Positions 29,508-40,814 of a stretch of DNA of 64,000 nucleotides are shown piece by piece. The DNA is from an uncultured Candidatus Poseidoniales archaeon (GTDB lineage: Archaea > Thermoplasmatota > Poseidoniia > Poseidoniales > Poseidoniaceae). How positions within the stretch are numbered: the first letter of the stretch is position 1; the number at the start of each line of letters is the position of its first letter. A program made the position numbers and the translations under genes. Location of the stretch: positions 1-64,000 of the forward strand of contig CAJIYT010000024.1 of assembly GCA_905181715.1 (NCBI GenBank), given 5' to 3'. The notes below the pieces were generated by a model. That model was not told where the DNA came from and did not search any database. It worked only from the letters and a program-made list of their open reading frames with translations.

Positions 29508-30524
29508 TCAAATCACCAGACAATCCAGATGCAATAGCAAGGCATTGCGCATTGCAGCAACTACTTTCTTGTTGCGTATATCTTTGAATGCATCCATCAA
29601 AAACCCTTCAACAATTAGTGCTTCGGCAGCGCTTTTTGTTAAACCTCGACTCATCAGATAGTGTAATTGTTCAGCTGAAACCGGAGCACTAGCAGCACCA
29701 TGTGCTGCTTTGACATCATCTGAAAGAACCTCTAGTTCTGGAATCGATTCCGCTCTAGATTTTTCTGAAAGTAATAGATTGCGGAAAATTTGACCAGCAT
29801 TACTGCCATCACAATTGGTTTCTATCTTCAAAAGGCCAGTGCCGATTGACCGAGATTTGTCATCACAGGCAGCATGCATCACCAAACCTGACGTAGTGTA
29901 TCCCGCTGCATGACTTATCTCAAAATGATGATCATCATGGCGTTTTCCAGTACCGTGAATCGCAACTGAACCACGACACTCACTACCCTTAGCAGTTAGA
30001 TTAACTCGAATATCAGTCTTGCAATAACTACCCCCTGCTGAAAGAGTAGAAAATTCTAAACTTGCATCTTTACCAACAACCCAATCCTCGACTCTTAGTA
30101 ATCGTGATTCGCTTGAGAGTTCGTTGATCAATGCGATTGAAAGAGATGAGGCTGGTAATACTTCACCAACTATTCTCAATCCAGCCCAACTTGCTTCGCC
30201 CATGAGATTGATGACCAGCGTATTATGACCTTTAGCGACAATTTTCAACTCCCCTGCTGCGACGTGGCCCGATGATTTGACATCGATTACCAAATCTTCA
30301 TCAGCGAGCACTAATTCTTGGCATTGGGCGATACTATGAATGAAACTTCTAGCAATCTCATCGCTATCTGTGATAACAGCCTTGAATAAATCGCCACCAC
30401 TAATGGTTAGTGGTTGTGCATCGGGGATGGTGTTCACTGCACTTGGATGAACCCGCTTCCATGGCGTATAGCGCCAAAGGTGATCTGAAGATGGTGGAAT
30501 AGGGATCTCAAGATAGGTGCTCAC
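29508..30524 (-). CDS. sufD: Fe-S cluster assembly protein SufD
   Basis: SufBD core; [23 protein letters not shown]. Confidence 0.9.
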   Translation of the reverse strand: MSTYLEIPIPPSSDHLWRYTPWKRVHPSAVNTIPDAQPLTISGGDLFKAVITDSDEIARSFIHSIAQCQELVLADEDLVIDVKSSGHVAAGELKIVAKGHNTLVINLMGEASWAGLRIVGEVLPASSLSIALINELSSESRLLRVEDWVVGKDASLEFSTLSAGGSYCKTDIRVNLTAKGSECRGSVAIHGTGKRHDDHHFEISHAAGYTTSGLVMHAACDDKSRSIGTGLLKIETNCDGSNAGQIFRNLLLSEKSRAESIPELEVLSDDVKAAHGAASAPVSAEQLHYLMSRGLTKSAAEALIVEGFLMDAFKDIRNKKVVAAMRNALLLHLDCLVI

Positions 30525-31930
30525 CCGATTGACCCCTCCATCTCCAATTGTAATAATCGATTTAGTTCAACCGCATATTCCATTGGCAATTCACGAGTAA
30601 AGGGCTCAAAGAAACCATTGACTATCAATCCCATGGCTTCATCTTCGGAGTGTCCTCGACACATCAGATAGAATAATTGGTCACTGCTGACTTTGGAAAC
30701 ACTCGCTTCATGCTCAAGATCAGCGCTGGAATTTGCGACCTCCATGGTTGGATAGGTGTCTGATTGGCTATCCTCATCTAGGACAAGAGCATCACAGACA
30801 ATTTTTGAACGACAATTCTGTGCCTTTGGTGAAACCTGTAGAAGTCCACGGTAGGATGATCGACCACCGTTCTTACATATCGATTTCGAGAGGATTCTCG
30901 AAGTAGTGTTACTGGCTAGATGATGAATTTTTGCTCCAGCGTCTTGATGCTGACCCGAACCTGAATAAGCAACTGAAATGACCTCTGCATGAGATCCCTC
31001 ACCCTTTAGAATAACAGCGGGATATTTCATAGTCAGTTTAGAACCGATATTTCCGTCAACCCATTCAATGGTAGAATTTTTGTGCGCTATTCCACGCTTG
31101 GTCACCAAATTGTAAACGTTGACCGACCAGTTTTGCACGGTAGAATAACGGATTGTTGCGCCTTCCATTGCAATCAATTCAACGACGGCTGAATGAAGAC
31201 TTTCAGTAGAATATGTTGGAGCAGTACAGCCTTCGACATAATGGATTGAACTACCTTCATCAGCAATGATTAGAGTACGCTCAAATTGCCCCATGTTCTT
31301 GGCATTGATGCGGAAATAAGCCTGAATCGGCATCTCGACATGAACCCCTTTTGGCACATAGATGAATGATCCACCAGACCATACGGCAGTATTGAGTGCA
31401 GCAAATTTATTATCGGAATAAGGCACAACACTACAGAAATATTTCTTGACAATTTCAGGATGTTCACGCAGACCAGAGTCCATATCGAAGAATAGAACCC
31501 CTTGCTGTTCTAAGTCATCTCTTAACGAGTGATAAACTGCTTCGGATTCATATTGTGCGGTTACACCACCCAGCCATTTTTGCTCTGCCTCTGGTATTCC
31601 CAATCGGTCGAAGGTGTTCTTGATAGCTTCTGGTACATCATCCCAATCGCTTTCAGTGCCTTTGCTTGAACGTAGGAAATAAGTGATTGCATCAAAGTCG
31701 ATGGCATTAAGCATCTCGCAATTACCCCAATCGGGCATCACTCTTTCCGCGAAGTGTCGGTAAGCCTTGACACGGATATCTGTCATCCATTCCGGCTCAT
31801 TCTTCAACTCGGAAATATCACGAACTACTTGTTCGGTCAAACCCTTATCGAAACGGATAGTAGAATCTTCCGGGTCATGAAAACCATATCTGTAATCGCC
31901 GACAGCATCTTGTGCATCATCATTCATCAT
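30521..31930 (-). CDS. sufB: Fe-S cluster assembly protein SufB
   Basis: [58 protein letters not shown]. Confidence 0.96.
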   Translation of the reverse strand: MMNDDAQDAVGDYRYGFHDPEDSTIRFDKGLTEQVVRDISELKNEPEWMTDIRVKAYRHFAERVMPDWGNCEMLNAIDFDAITYFLRSSKGTESDWDDVPEAIKNTFDRLGIPEAEQKWLGGVTAQYESEAVYHSLRDDLEQQGVLFFDMDSGLREHPEIVKKYFCSVVPYSDNKFAALNTAVWSGGSFIYVPKGVHVEMPIQAYFRINAKNMGQFERTLIIADEGSSIHYVEGCTAPTYSTESLHSAVVELIAMEGATIRYSTVQNWSVNVYNLVTKRGIAHKNSTIEWVDGNIGSKLTMKYPAVILKGEGSHAEVISVAYSGSGQHQDAGAKIHHLASNTTSRILSKSICKNGGRSSYRGLLQVSPKAQNCRSKIVCDALVLDEDSQSDTYPTMEVANSSADLEHEASVSKVSSDQLFYLMCRGHSEDEAMGLIVNGFFEPFTRELPMEYAVELNRLLQLEMEGSIG

Positions 31931-31944
31931 TTCACAACCTATAG

Positions 31945-32685
31945 TTAGACTTCAAGCCAGTCATAGCCTTTTTCTTCCAGTTCTATCGCCAGTTCTGGAC
32001 CACCTGATTTGACGAAGTTACCATCAATCATAGCATGGACAAAATCAGGTTTGACGTAGTCGAGTAGACGTTGGTAATGAGTAATTATCAGACTAGATGT
32101 TTGGCTAGGCATACTGTTTATCCCCTCTGACACTACTTTGAGAGCATCGATATCCAAACCGGAATCAGTCTCATCTAGAATAGCAAGTTTAGGTTGCAGC
32201 AATAGCATCTGTAAAATCTCCAATCGCTTCTTTTCGCCGCCACTAAAACCATCGTTTACATAGCGAGAAAGGAAGGTCTTATCCATCGAAAGTAATTCCA
32301 TTCGTTGTTTAAGTTCGACCCTGAATTCCCTTGCACTTAGCGCAGATTCGCCTTGAACGCTATTCACCGACTTACGCAAGAAGTTACCGACTTGAACTCC
32401 AGGAATTGCACTTGGATACTGAAATGAGAGGAACATTCCCGCTCTCGCCCGTTCATGCACCTCGAGATCTACCAACGGTTTACCCTGATAATAAATCTCA
32501 CCTGAAGTGATTTCATATGCGGGGTGGCCCATCAAAACATTGGCAAGAGTTGACTTTCCAGAGCCATTACGACCCATTATCGCGTGCACTTCACCTTGGT
32601 TGATAACCAAGGAAAGACCCTTGATAATCTCAGTGCCTTCGACACTGACGTGAAGGTCGGACAACCTGAGAACTTCCTCCGCCAT
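31945..32685 (-). CDS. sufC: Fe-S assembly ATPase SufC
   Basis: [38 protein letters not shown]; trimmed start [10 protein letters not shown]. Confidence 0.95.
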   Translation of the reverse strand: MAEEVLRLSDLHVSVEGTEIIKGLSLVINQGEVHAIMGRNGSGKSTLANVLMGHPAYEITSGEIYYQGKPLVDLEVHERARAGMFLSFQYPSAIPGVQVGNFLRKSVNSVQGESALSAREFRVELKQRMELLSMDKTFLSRYVNDGFSGGEKKRLEILQMLLLQPKLAILDETDSGLDIDALKVVSEGINSMPSQTSSLIITHYQRLLDYVKPDFVHAMIDGNFVKSGGPELAIELEEKGYDWLEV

Positions 32686-32724
32686 ATTTCTTGCTAATCC
32701 CTTACCCCTTATCAAGCGACTGAT

Positions 32725-33213
32725 TTGACGCTCATAATCACACAAGGCTTTGAAGCAGATTACTCTCGACGATACGTGGACGAGGATTTAGTCGAACGTT
32801 ATCGGCGCGAGGCTGCTGAAGCCTTACGCGTAGAAGCAATGCGACGAATTGCCGAGAATTCAGATCCAGAAGAAGATAGTCGATTACGCAACATCAGTTT
32901 ATCCGTCGTCGATGACATACTCCCCTCCTTGTTGGCACGATTGGGTGAAGTCCGGGCTGCTTTAGATGGCCATGGCGGTGGTATCACTGTGACTTCAAAT
33001 ATCGAGACTGAAGATGGGCTCGATTTAATCCTCGACCTCACTGGTGCTTGTCTTGCCTGTGGCGCTGCTCCTGCCACTCTACAGAGTATCAAAGACGACC
33101 TTGAAAGTGATGCTGAAATTTTCCGCATCAGATACACGGCAAATCTACTAGATACCTTTGACGAACTCGGGCGAGAATTCGTCCTCGCTCACGGTCAAGT
33201 AGAGTTCGTATAG
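32725..33213 (+). CDS. NifU C-terminal-like scaffold protein
   Basis: GGGITVTS... [25 protein letters not shown] with CxxC. Confidence 0.82.
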   Translation: MTLIITQGFEADYSRRYVDEDLVERYRREAAEALRVEAMRRIAENSDPEEDSRLRNISLSVVDDILPSLLARLGEVRAALDGHGGGITVTSNIETEDGLDLILDLTGACLACGAAPATLQSIKDDLESDAEIFRIRYTANLLDTFDELGREFVLAHGQVEFV

Positions 33214-33222
33214 AGAGCAGGC

Positions 33223-35292
33223 TTGAAGAGGGGAAGGCGAGAGGCCACTTCGATGACTAAGTGGTCGAATCAAACCCGCGATGGCCCCAAACCATGCCGC
33301 GAGCAAGATAACGGTTTATTCGAGATTACCGCTCGTGACGGAAGGGCACGTCTCGGCCGACTTCATACCGCTCATGGCGTTCTCGAAACACCATGTCTAT
33401 TACCTGTAATCAACCCCAATATCCGCACCATTGAACCTAGAGAAATGTGGGATAGATATGGCATTCAAGCAGTTATAACAAATTCATATGTGATCTGGAA
33501 ACATGATTATCTCCGTGAGAAGGCGCAGAAGGAAGGAGTGCATGCATTGCTCGACTTCCCTGGTATTGTGATGACCGATAGTGGTACCTTCCAATCATAT
33601 ATCTATGGTGATGTCGAAGTCGGCGTAGAAGAGATTGTAGAATTCCAAGCAAGTATCGGTGTCGATATCGCAACAATGCTCGATATATTCACCCGCCCCG
33701 ACATGAGTTACGAAGAGGTTGATGAAGCGGTAGAGGAAACCATAACCAGAGGAGTCACCTCTCTAGAATGTGCCAAAGAAATGATGCTCAATGGACCGAT
33801 TCAAGGTGGGCTATTTTCAGACCTGAGAGAGAAAAGTGCATCGGAGATGTCAAACCTCGATTTTGCAGTTCATCCGATTGGAGGAATCGTACCAATTATG
33901 GAACAGCAATCCTATGTCGAATTGGCAAAGATTATCCTCGCCTGCAAAGGTAAATTGAACCCATCAAAACCGGTCCATCTATTCGGCTGTGGTCACCCAA
34001 TGCTATTCCCAATGGCGGTAGCTCTAGGTGCAGATCTCTTCGATAGTGCAGCCTATGCCCTATTTGCTCGTGATGGTAGATTGCTCTGCCCTTGGGGTAC
34101 TGAACGCATCGATGAATTGGTCGAATGGCCCCTAATGATGCCCTGTGTGGCAGAATGCACTCCAGAGGAAGTTCGCGCTCTTGATAAAGATGCGAAACTG
34201 AAAATACTTGCACACTATAATCTTGAGATGACCTTAGCCGAATTCGCTCGTTGCCGCCAGGCGGTTAGAGAAGGGAAGATCTGGGAATTGGCAGAAAAAA
34301 GAAGTCACCAGCATCCATCGCTACGAGACGCATGGAACTACATTCTTGATCTAAAAAGCGAGTGGATTTTGGAGTCGCAACAAACACCGAAAAGCGGTGG
34401 TGTCGCTTGGATGAGTGATGAAACAGCACTACGACCGGAACTGGTGCGAGCAAGGAATCGATTGATTGAACGTTGGAGTCCTTTACATGATGGCAGGGTC
34501 TTGATTATTCATGGCGAATCAGGACCATGGCGCGAACGTGCAGGGAATCTAATTGCCCGTCTAAAGAACGTCGAGAGTGATTTGGTTATCCTCATCTCGA
34601 CACCTATTGGATTACTACCTTATTCTCTGGAAGACTTACAGCCTTTTGCACACATCGATGGTGCTGGAAATGTCTGGAAGAAAGAGCCGATGCTTGATGA
34701 TCTCAAAGTGTTAAACCTTGATGGCAGGGAACTTATTTTACTTGATCTGGAGGGTGATGAACTCCATGAACGAGCCTTTGAATTACTTGGATTGGAGCCG
34801 GGAGATGCGTGTCCGAGAGAGATGATTTGGCGCGAACAAATAATCGATAAATTACGTGTTCTCTTCAATGTGAAAACCGAAGATGCAGTAGCGGTAATGG
34901 AAGGGGTGACTTATGTCAAGAGTAAAACCGGACGGGTGAGAAATGTCATTGCAAGTGACGGTAAGCATTTGTTTAGTCCAACTCTATCCCACGGAGGGAT
35001 GTCGATGACCATCGAAGGTGCAAAATGGGCTCACTCATTAGACTCAGGATTGGCACGGGTCACCGTTATTGAAGACGCAGAACCATTCATTCGCAAAGGA
35101 AGAAATGTCTTCCACGCATTCGTTAGCGCTTGTGATGATTTGACTCGTATCGGAGAAATGTGTTTGATAGTTAATTCAAAAGACGAATTACTTGGAATTG
35201 GGGTTGCTCAATGTGATGCCAAAGAGATGTTGGCATTCTCGAAAGGGATTGCTGTCAAAGTAAGAGCAGGCAACCCACCCCTAATGGGGTGA
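33223..35292 (+). CDS. tgtA: archaeosine tRNA-guanine transglycosylase with C-terminal PUA-like region
   Basis: MTDSGTFQSYIYGDVEV, GGIVPIMEQQSYVEL, HLFGCGHPMLFPMAVALGADLFDSAAYALFARDGRLLC. Confidence 0.93.
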   Translation: MKRGRREATSMTKWSNQTRDGPKPCREQDNGLFEITARDGRARLGRLHTAHGVLETPCLLPVINPNIRTIEPREMWDRYGIQAVITNSYVIWKHDYLREKAQKEGVHALLDFPGIVMTDSGTFQSYIYGDVEVGVEEIVEFQASIGVDIATMLDIFTRPDMSYEEVDEAVEETITRGVTSLECAKEMMLNGPIQGGLFSDLREKSASEMSNLDFAVHPIGGIVPIMEQQSYVELAKIILACKGKLNPSKPVHLFGCGHPMLFPMAVALGADLFDSAAYALFARDGRLLCPWGTERIDELVEWPLMMPCVAECTPEEVRALDKDAKLKILAHYNLEMTLAEFARCRQAVREGKIWELAEKRSHQHPSLRDAWNYILDLKSEWILESQQTPKSGGVAWMSDETALRPELVRARNRLIERWSPLHDGRVLIIHGESGPWRERAGNLIARLKNVESDLVILISTPIGLLPYSLEDLQPFAHIDGAGNVWKKEPMLDDLKVLNLDGRELILLDLEGDELHERAFELLGLEPGDACPREMIWREQIIDKLRVLFNVKTEDAVAVMEGVTYVKSKTGRVRNVIASDGKHLFSPTLSHGGMSMTIEGAKWAHSLDSGLARVTVIEDAEPFIRKGRNVFHAFVSACDDLTRIGEMCLIVNSKDELLGIGVAQCDAKEMLAFSKGIAVKVRAGNPPLMG

Positions 35293-35323
35293 GATTCAAA
35301 GGCCTGATGCTCGGTGTCGAACC

Positions 35324-36289
35324 ATGGTCGAGGACTTGCTCATCGAGACCAAGGCTCTCTCCAAGTCATATGGGCCTCACGTCGCACTCGATGCACTTGA
35401 CCTTTCGGTACCCTATGGCGCAACTGGATTACTAGGTCCAAATGGAGCAGGGAAGTCCACTTTCCTCAAGACTATTCTCGGCTTGATTCAAGCGACTTCG
35501 GGAGAGGGAGAAGTTCTGGGGCACGATATTCGAACCGAGGGTGAAGCGATCCGTAGTCGCATTGGATACATGCCTGAATACGATGCTTTGAATCCCAATA
35601 TGGATGCGATTCATCAAGTAAGATATAGTGGTGAATTACTGGGAATGAATCCAACCGTTGCTCTTTCGCGTGCTCATCAATCATTGGAATATGTTGGGCT
35701 CGGAGAACAACGATATCGCGAAGTTGGCAGTTTTTCCACCGGCATGAAACAGGCGACTAAACTAGCTTGTGCCTTGATACATGACCCCGACTTGATTATC
35801 GCCGACGAGCCTAGCAATGGTTTGGATTCCTCAGCACGTGAATTCATGCTCACAACATTGGAAACGACGATCAGGAGTGGCCAGCGCTCGGTGCTAATGG
35901 CTAGTCATTTGATGGAAGATGTAGAACGAGTCTGTGAAAATATCGTTTTATTGCACAAGGGCCATCTTGCTGCTCAAGGACGTATCGAGGATTTGAAAGC
36001 AATTGACAAAGAAGTTGAAGTCCACGTCTGGGGTCATGCGACCGAGTTCGAGAACGATCTCTCTAGCAGCGGCATGAGAGTGCGCCGCGAAGGTAGAGTG
36101 ATGAGAATCCGCCACGATGGTGAAGAAACATATGACGCTATTCTGAGCGCTGCTAATCGCAGCGGCACCCAAATCCGACGAATGCATGACCACGAAGCCA
36201 GTCTTGAGGATTTATTCCTTGTCATCATGGAGAGATTAGGCTATGAAATCAAGGGTAGTGACGACCTATTCGCTGAGGGGATAGTTTGA
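35324..36289 (+). CDS. ABC transporter ATP-binding protein
   Basis: GPNGAGKSTFLKTILG, IIADEPSNGLD. Confidence 0.9.
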   Translation: MVEDLLIETKALSKSYGPHVALDALDLSVPYGATGLLGPNGAGKSTFLKTILGLIQATSGEGEVLGHDIRTEGEAIRSRIGYMPEYDALNPNMDAIHQVRYSGELLGMNPTVALSRAHQSLEYVGLGEQRYREVGSFSTGMKQATKLACALIHDPDLIIADEPSNGLDSSAREFMLTTLETTIRSGQRSVLMASHLMEDVERVCENIVLLHKGHLAAQGRIEDLKAIDKEVEVHVWGHATEFENDLSSSGMRVRREGRVMRIRHDGEETYDAILSAANRSGTQIRRMHDHEASLEDLFLVIMERLGYEIKGSDDLFAEGIV

Positions 36290-37296
36290 GCGAAGGAGAC
36301 ATTGCTGCAAGCACTCCGGTAACCGGACAAAGTCGCATGGATAGCGCATGGGGTTCTGGCGGTGGTGATGAAGTGGTTTCGGCAAACGTCGCTCAGGCTA
36401 CTGTAGAATCAGGACAGATATTTGAACAAATATACCAGCCTTGGCGTGGCATTCTCAACCCAAGATGGATGCGGAATTGGGCAATCTTGCGCCATCACCT
36501 ACTAGGTGTGGTCAAAAAAGGTCATCGGCCATGGGGGATTTTCATCCGACTTGCTCTATTGATAATCCTGCTAGCTAGTTGTAGCGATGTCCTGCTGATA
36601 TTGCTAGCAGGAGTCATCGGTGAGAATGAACTCTATTCGATGTTCGGAGTTAACCGTGACAATCTTTACGGCCATGTTCTTGGATTCTTCCCCCGAAATG
36701 TCCTGTATTATCCGGTAATAGCAGCGTTATTGGTTGGCGGAATGATTAGCGACGATCGTTCTCATGGAACGAGTGCACTGTACTTTTCCCGCCCGATTTC
36801 AAGACTGGATTATGCTTCGATGAAGTTTCTTTCTATCGCCATTATCCTCTTCATATTCATCAATGGTACCTTGGCGCTTTACTACTTCACTGAAATATTG
36901 GTAATGGGGCGTGGATGGTCCTGGATAATCGACACATTCCCCTCCTTCCTAACTGCGTTTTTCGGTGGCATTCTAATCGCATTCACCTACACCGCAATCG
37001 GCTTGGCACTCTCCAGTGTATCCAAAGGGCGTTTCTTCCCAGGGATAGGACTCATTGCAGTGATAATGGGCACGAGAACTCTTGCTGCAATCGTCAATGG
37101 ACTATTCGACAAAACCATCCTCTATGTTATTTCGCCATTCGATTGCGTTGCCCACGTAACGCAGGCCCTGATGGGGATTGAAATGACCTATGATCATCCT
37201 TGGACCTGGAGTCTTGCTTCAATTATTGCAATCAATGGCTTGGCTCTTTATGTTCTAGCAACCAGAATCTCATCTTTGGAAGTGACTCGAGAATGA
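36286..37296 (+). CDS. ABC-2 type permease
   Basis: multi-TM; MISDDRSHGTSALYFSRPISRLDY; operon context. Confidence 0.82.
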   Translation: MSEGDIAASTPVTGQSRMDSAWGSGGGDEVVSANVAQATVESGQIFEQIYQPWRGILNPRWMRNWAILRHHLLGVVKKGHRPWGIFIRLALLIILLASCSDVLLILLAGVIGENELYSMFGVNRDNLYGHVLGFFPRNVLYYPVIAALLVGGMISDDRSHGTSALYFSRPISRLDYASMKFLSIAIILFIFINGTLALYYFTEILVMGRGWSWIIDTFPSFLTAFFGGILIAFTYTAIGLALSSVSKGRFFPGIGLIAVIMGTRTLAAIVNGLFDKTILYVISPFDCVAHVTQALMGIEMTYDHPWTWSLASIIAINGLALYVLATRISSLEVTRE

Positions 37297-38279
37297 TGCC
37301 AGATCTATCTCAAGTCGGTGAAGCCGAAACCAAAGAATGGGTACCAGATAATACCGCACCTGTAGTGATGTTCGATAATGTCAGCAAACAATATGGCCGT
37401 ATCAATGCGCTGACCAGTATTTCATTTGCTCTAAGTGGTGGTGTAACTGGAGTCTTAGGAATGAATGGTGCCGGCAAATCTACTTTGTTCAAATTGATGA
37501 TGGGGAAGATAAAACCAAGTGCCGGTGAGGTCAAATTATTTGGCCAGAACCCGTGGAAAAATACAGCACCATATGCGCGTGTCGGCTTTGTTCCCGAACA
37601 CGAAAAGATGCATGATTGGATGACGGCATTGGATTTCATCACCACTTTTGCGAGATTGCATGGACTGACACGTGATGAAGCAGAAAAGGAAGCGACACGG
37701 GTGTTGAACTTTGTAGGATTAGGCGATGTGATGCTAAAACAAATCGGTCGCTTTTCCAAAGGTATGCGCCAACGGGTCAAAATCGCTCATGCTCTAGTCA
37801 ACGACCCAGAGTTAATCATACTCGACGAGCCACTCCAGGGCTGTGACCCCCTAGCGAGAACCTCGATCATGAATGTGATTAGAGAACTGGGCCGGATGGG
37901 AAGAACGGTGTTGGTTTCATCACACATCTTGCATGAAATCGAGAGGATTACCGAACAGATAGTCATCCTCCATAATGGCCGTCTCCTCGCTCTTGGCAAT
38001 TCGCATGCGATTCGAGAGATGCTTGATCAACATCCCCACAAAATTTCAATCACATGTGAAGATCCAAAGGCTTTGGCAAAGGATGTCATAGACATCGAAG
38101 AGGTAAGAGGACTTTCGATTCCTTATGCTAACAACTTGATTATTGAAACTCAACACTTCGGTGTGGTCCATGCCAAGTTGCCGGGTATAATCGTCGATAA
38201 CTCGCATAAAGTATCACAAATCGATAGTCCTGATGATGATTTACAAAGTATCTTGCGCTATCTCACGGGGGGTTCATGA
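37293..38279 (+). CDS. ABC transporter ATP-binding protein
   Basis: GMNGAGKSTLFKLMMG, FSKGMRQRVKIAHALVNDPELIILDEPLQGCD; ATGA overlap with upstream stop. Confidence 0.9.
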   Translation: MMPDLSQVGEAETKEWVPDNTAPVVMFDNVSKQYGRINALTSISFALSGGVTGVLGMNGAGKSTLFKLMMGKIKPSAGEVKLFGQNPWKNTAPYARVGFVPEHEKMHDWMTALDFITTFARLHGLTRDEAEKEATRVLNFVGLGDVMLKQIGRFSKGMRQRVKIAHALVNDPELIILDEPLQGCDPLARTSIMNVIRELGRMGRTVLVSSHILHEIERITEQIVILHNGRLLALGNSHAIREMLDQHPHKISITCEDPKALAKDVIDIEEVRGLSIPYANNLIIETQHFGVVHAKLPGIIVDNSHKVSQIDSPDDDLQSILRYLTGGS

Positions 38280-39613
38280 TGAGTGAAAAGATGAATAGTG
38301 TCTGGTCTAAATTAGATCGTAAAGCCACTGCTATCGCTGAGTTCACAATGCGTCAATACCGCACTCGAATCTCAACTTGGGTAGTTCTCGGTGTCGGTTT
38401 AGGTTCAATGTTATTGGTGGCACTATTCTATGCTGATGCTATGAATACACAAATCGAGGCAATAGATAACGACCAGGATTCATATGATTGGGATGGTGAT
38501 GGCTATCCTACAGGGCAGGAGGTTATTCACGGCACTGACCCCTATAATTCAAACTCATATCCAATCGGTATTGAACCCGACCCACGTGAAAAATGGATAA
38601 ATGAGGATGATTTCAACTGGGATAATGCTTCTTTTGCCCAGATATCAAAGGTTGGCTACGATGATGATGGAGATTGTAGGCGAGAGGGGCAATTGGTAAG
38701 TCAGTCTCAAAAGGATAATAATGGCGATTCAATACCTTGCAATATAGTATTAATCTATTCAAATTATTCACAGGTTCTTATCATTTCATCTGATGGAAAT
38801 GTCGATGAGGACCCCGATGATGAGAAATATGCTAAGGAGGCGTTGCATCGTGCCTTTATTTTGGGTGTAGGCAAGATGGGCATCGTCTATCTCTTGGGAA
38901 TATTCTTGCCTCTATTCCTTGCCACTGGTCTAATTCGTGATGAGATGACAAATGGCACGATGCATTTCATGATAGCAAAACCAATAGCAAGAGGTGAGAT
39001 CTTAGTCTACAGAATGTTGGGATATCTGGGCATAGTATGGCCATTCTTAATTGGACTTTGTTTATTGATGTCATTGCTTACTGGATTTATGGGCCCATCT
39101 GAATCATTCTTCCGCTTGTCAGACCTTGCCATTTGGTTCACGATATGTATCGCAGCGATGCTGGTCACATTGGTATATGGTGCTATTTTCTCGACCTTCG
39201 GCATCCTATGGAAACAAGGAGTCGTTCTCGCAATTATTCTTGCAGCTTGGGAATTGGGCATGGCATTTGTATCGGTATTAGCCGGTGGTGATTCTGCAAT
39301 CCAAAAGTTCAGCGTCATAGGCTGGGGTTTGATGATAGTCGATGCTGGGGCTGCGATGACCTGGCCAGATATGGCCATGTTTATCGAAATGGGAGAATGG
39401 GTAGGAAAACAAAGTTGCGATAGGAGCACCTTAGGCGATGAATGTGGGCCTTTGATAGGCAATGAACCATTGAGATTCTTCAGTTCCGGGCATGGATTAG
39501 GAGTTACCAATTGGGTAGCAGCACTAATCGCCTCTCTAGTTCTGATATTTCAGGCAGCAGCGGCATGGTTCATTGGTCAATCACTGTTCAAAGGCAAAGA
39601 GATGGATGACTGA
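38276..39613 (+). CDS. ABC-2 type permease with TSP3-like acidic extracytoplasmic segment
   Basis: TM1, then DNDQDSYDWDGDGYPTGQEVIHGTDPYNSNSYP, then LIRDEMTNGTMHFMIAKPIARGEILVYR and further TMs. Confidence 0.83.
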   Translation: MMSEKMNSVWSKLDRKATAIAEFTMRQYRTRISTWVVLGVGLGSMLLVALFYADAMNTQIEAIDNDQDSYDWDGDGYPTGQEVIHGTDPYNSNSYPIGIEPDPREKWINEDDFNWDNASFAQISKVGYDDDGDCRREGQLVSQSQKDNNGDSIPCNIVLIYSNYSQVLIISSDGNVDEDPDDEKYAKEALHRAFILGVGKMGIVYLLGIFLPLFLATGLIRDEMTNGTMHFMIAKPIARGEILVYRMLGYLGIVWPFLIGLCLLMSLLTGFMGPSESFFRLSDLAIWFTICIAAMLVTLVYGAIFSTFGILWKQGVVLAIILAAWELGMAFVSVLAGGDSAIQKFSVIGWGLMIVDAGAAMTWPDMAMFIEMGEWVGKQSCDRSTLGDECGPLIGNEPLRFFSSGHGLGVTNWVAALIASLVLIFQAAAAWFIGQSLFKGKEMDD

Positions 39614-39615
39614 TA

Positions 39616-40737
39616 TTGATGCAGAAATTTGAAGGCGATCTCAGCGGCTTATGGCGTCTACAAGACCGTGAACCGATTCACCATCTGACTTGGGATTGGT
39701 GGTGGTGGCTGGTGATGCTTGAAGATGAAGGTGGAAACCCAGCAGGTAAACAATTAATGGTACTTTGGTCGACCAAAGACAATCCACTTGTCGAGGTGAA
39801 CGGAGTCAAATGGCAACCTGTCGGCCGCCCTGGCATTGATGAGGATGGCGGTATTGCCATCGAAGGGATGGTTGCAGCCTGGTGGTATGATGGCAAGGAA
39901 ATGCATGAACCACTCGTCTTAGAGTCATGTCGAATAATAGTGGTTGGTGATGGGAATCCCCAATGGCCAGGTGAAAGCGGAGGGGCAGTGGTAGCCGTCA
40001 ATGAAAAAGAACTCTCGATGGGACTGAAACCAGACCTGAGTGAGTTTTGGCTCAGACTAGAAACCAAGCATGGATCATTTGACCTCGCAATGAGCCCTTG
40101 GAACGCTGCGATGAGCACAGCCCGTCAAGCTAGCGCTGAATATGCTAAAGGCATGGGCTATGACATCTTGCGATTGCACGGATCGATTTGCAATGGCACA
40201 ATCGACGGTAAAGAAGTGAAAGGCAGTGCTTATTTCCAGAAAGTCTGTGTCCAAGCACCTTCTATTCCTTGGTTTTGGGGAGTGCTTCACCTCGATGATG
40301 GCTCATACATCGATTGGTTTGTACCGCATTTATCACCGCTTGTTACCGTTAAAGACTCAAAGCCAAATAGGCACCGTGATATTGGTCATTTCCCTCTCTC
40401 TCAGGGTGGATTATTTCATGATGTTAAAAATCAACGCAGCGAGAGTTTTGCCAAAGCGACCGTAGAGAGAGTGATAGGAGAGGATGGCTTGCCAATATTT
40501 TCAATTCATTTATGGAATGGAAGAACCGATATTCGCATCGAAGCAGCAGCTGCAGCGAGAGCCCATTGGACCTTTGACCAACCGACCAGAGGTGGGATTT
40601 GGAGTCATTTGACCTACAATGAATATCCATTGATAGTCAAGAAATTAACCATCAAGGATGAAAAAGAATTGCGAAAACGCGGCAATTGGGGCACTATTCA
40701 TGGAAATGCCGAGCATTCGTGGGGATTATTGCATTAA
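39616..40737 (+). CDS. hypothetical Trp-rich protein, possibly AttH/CrtC-like lipocalin fold
   Basis: PSIPWFWGVLHLDDGSYIDWFVPHL, GNAEHSWGLLH; family guess is weak. Confidence 0.6.
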   Translation: MMQKFEGDLSGLWRLQDREPIHHLTWDWWWWLVMLEDEGGNPAGKQLMVLWSTKDNPLVEVNGVKWQPVGRPGIDEDGGIAIEGMVAAWWYDGKEMHEPLVLESCRIIVVGDGNPQWPGESGGAVVAVNEKELSMGLKPDLSEFWLRLETKHGSFDLAMSPWNAAMSTARQASAEYAKGMGYDILRLHGSICNGTIDGKEVKGSAYFQKVCVQAPSIPWFWGVLHLDDGSYIDWFVPHLSPLVTVKDSKPNRHRDIGHFPLSQGGLFHDVKNQRSESFAKATVERVIGEDGLPIFSIHLWNGRTDIRIEAAAAARAHWTFDQPTRGGIWSHLTYNEYPLIVKKLTIKDEKELRKRGNWGTIHGNAEHSWGLLH

Positions 40738-40814
40738 TTAATGCCCAGTGATTGCCCATTTTTAGCACAAAGTTCATCATTAGCACGCTGTGTGAGATAA
40801 CCACAGGTGTGACT

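Noticed and set aside
39007-39510. Minus-strand 167 aa ORF antisense to the TSP3-like ABC permease
   Set aside because: No motif support; typical shadow ORF of hydrophobic coding sequence.
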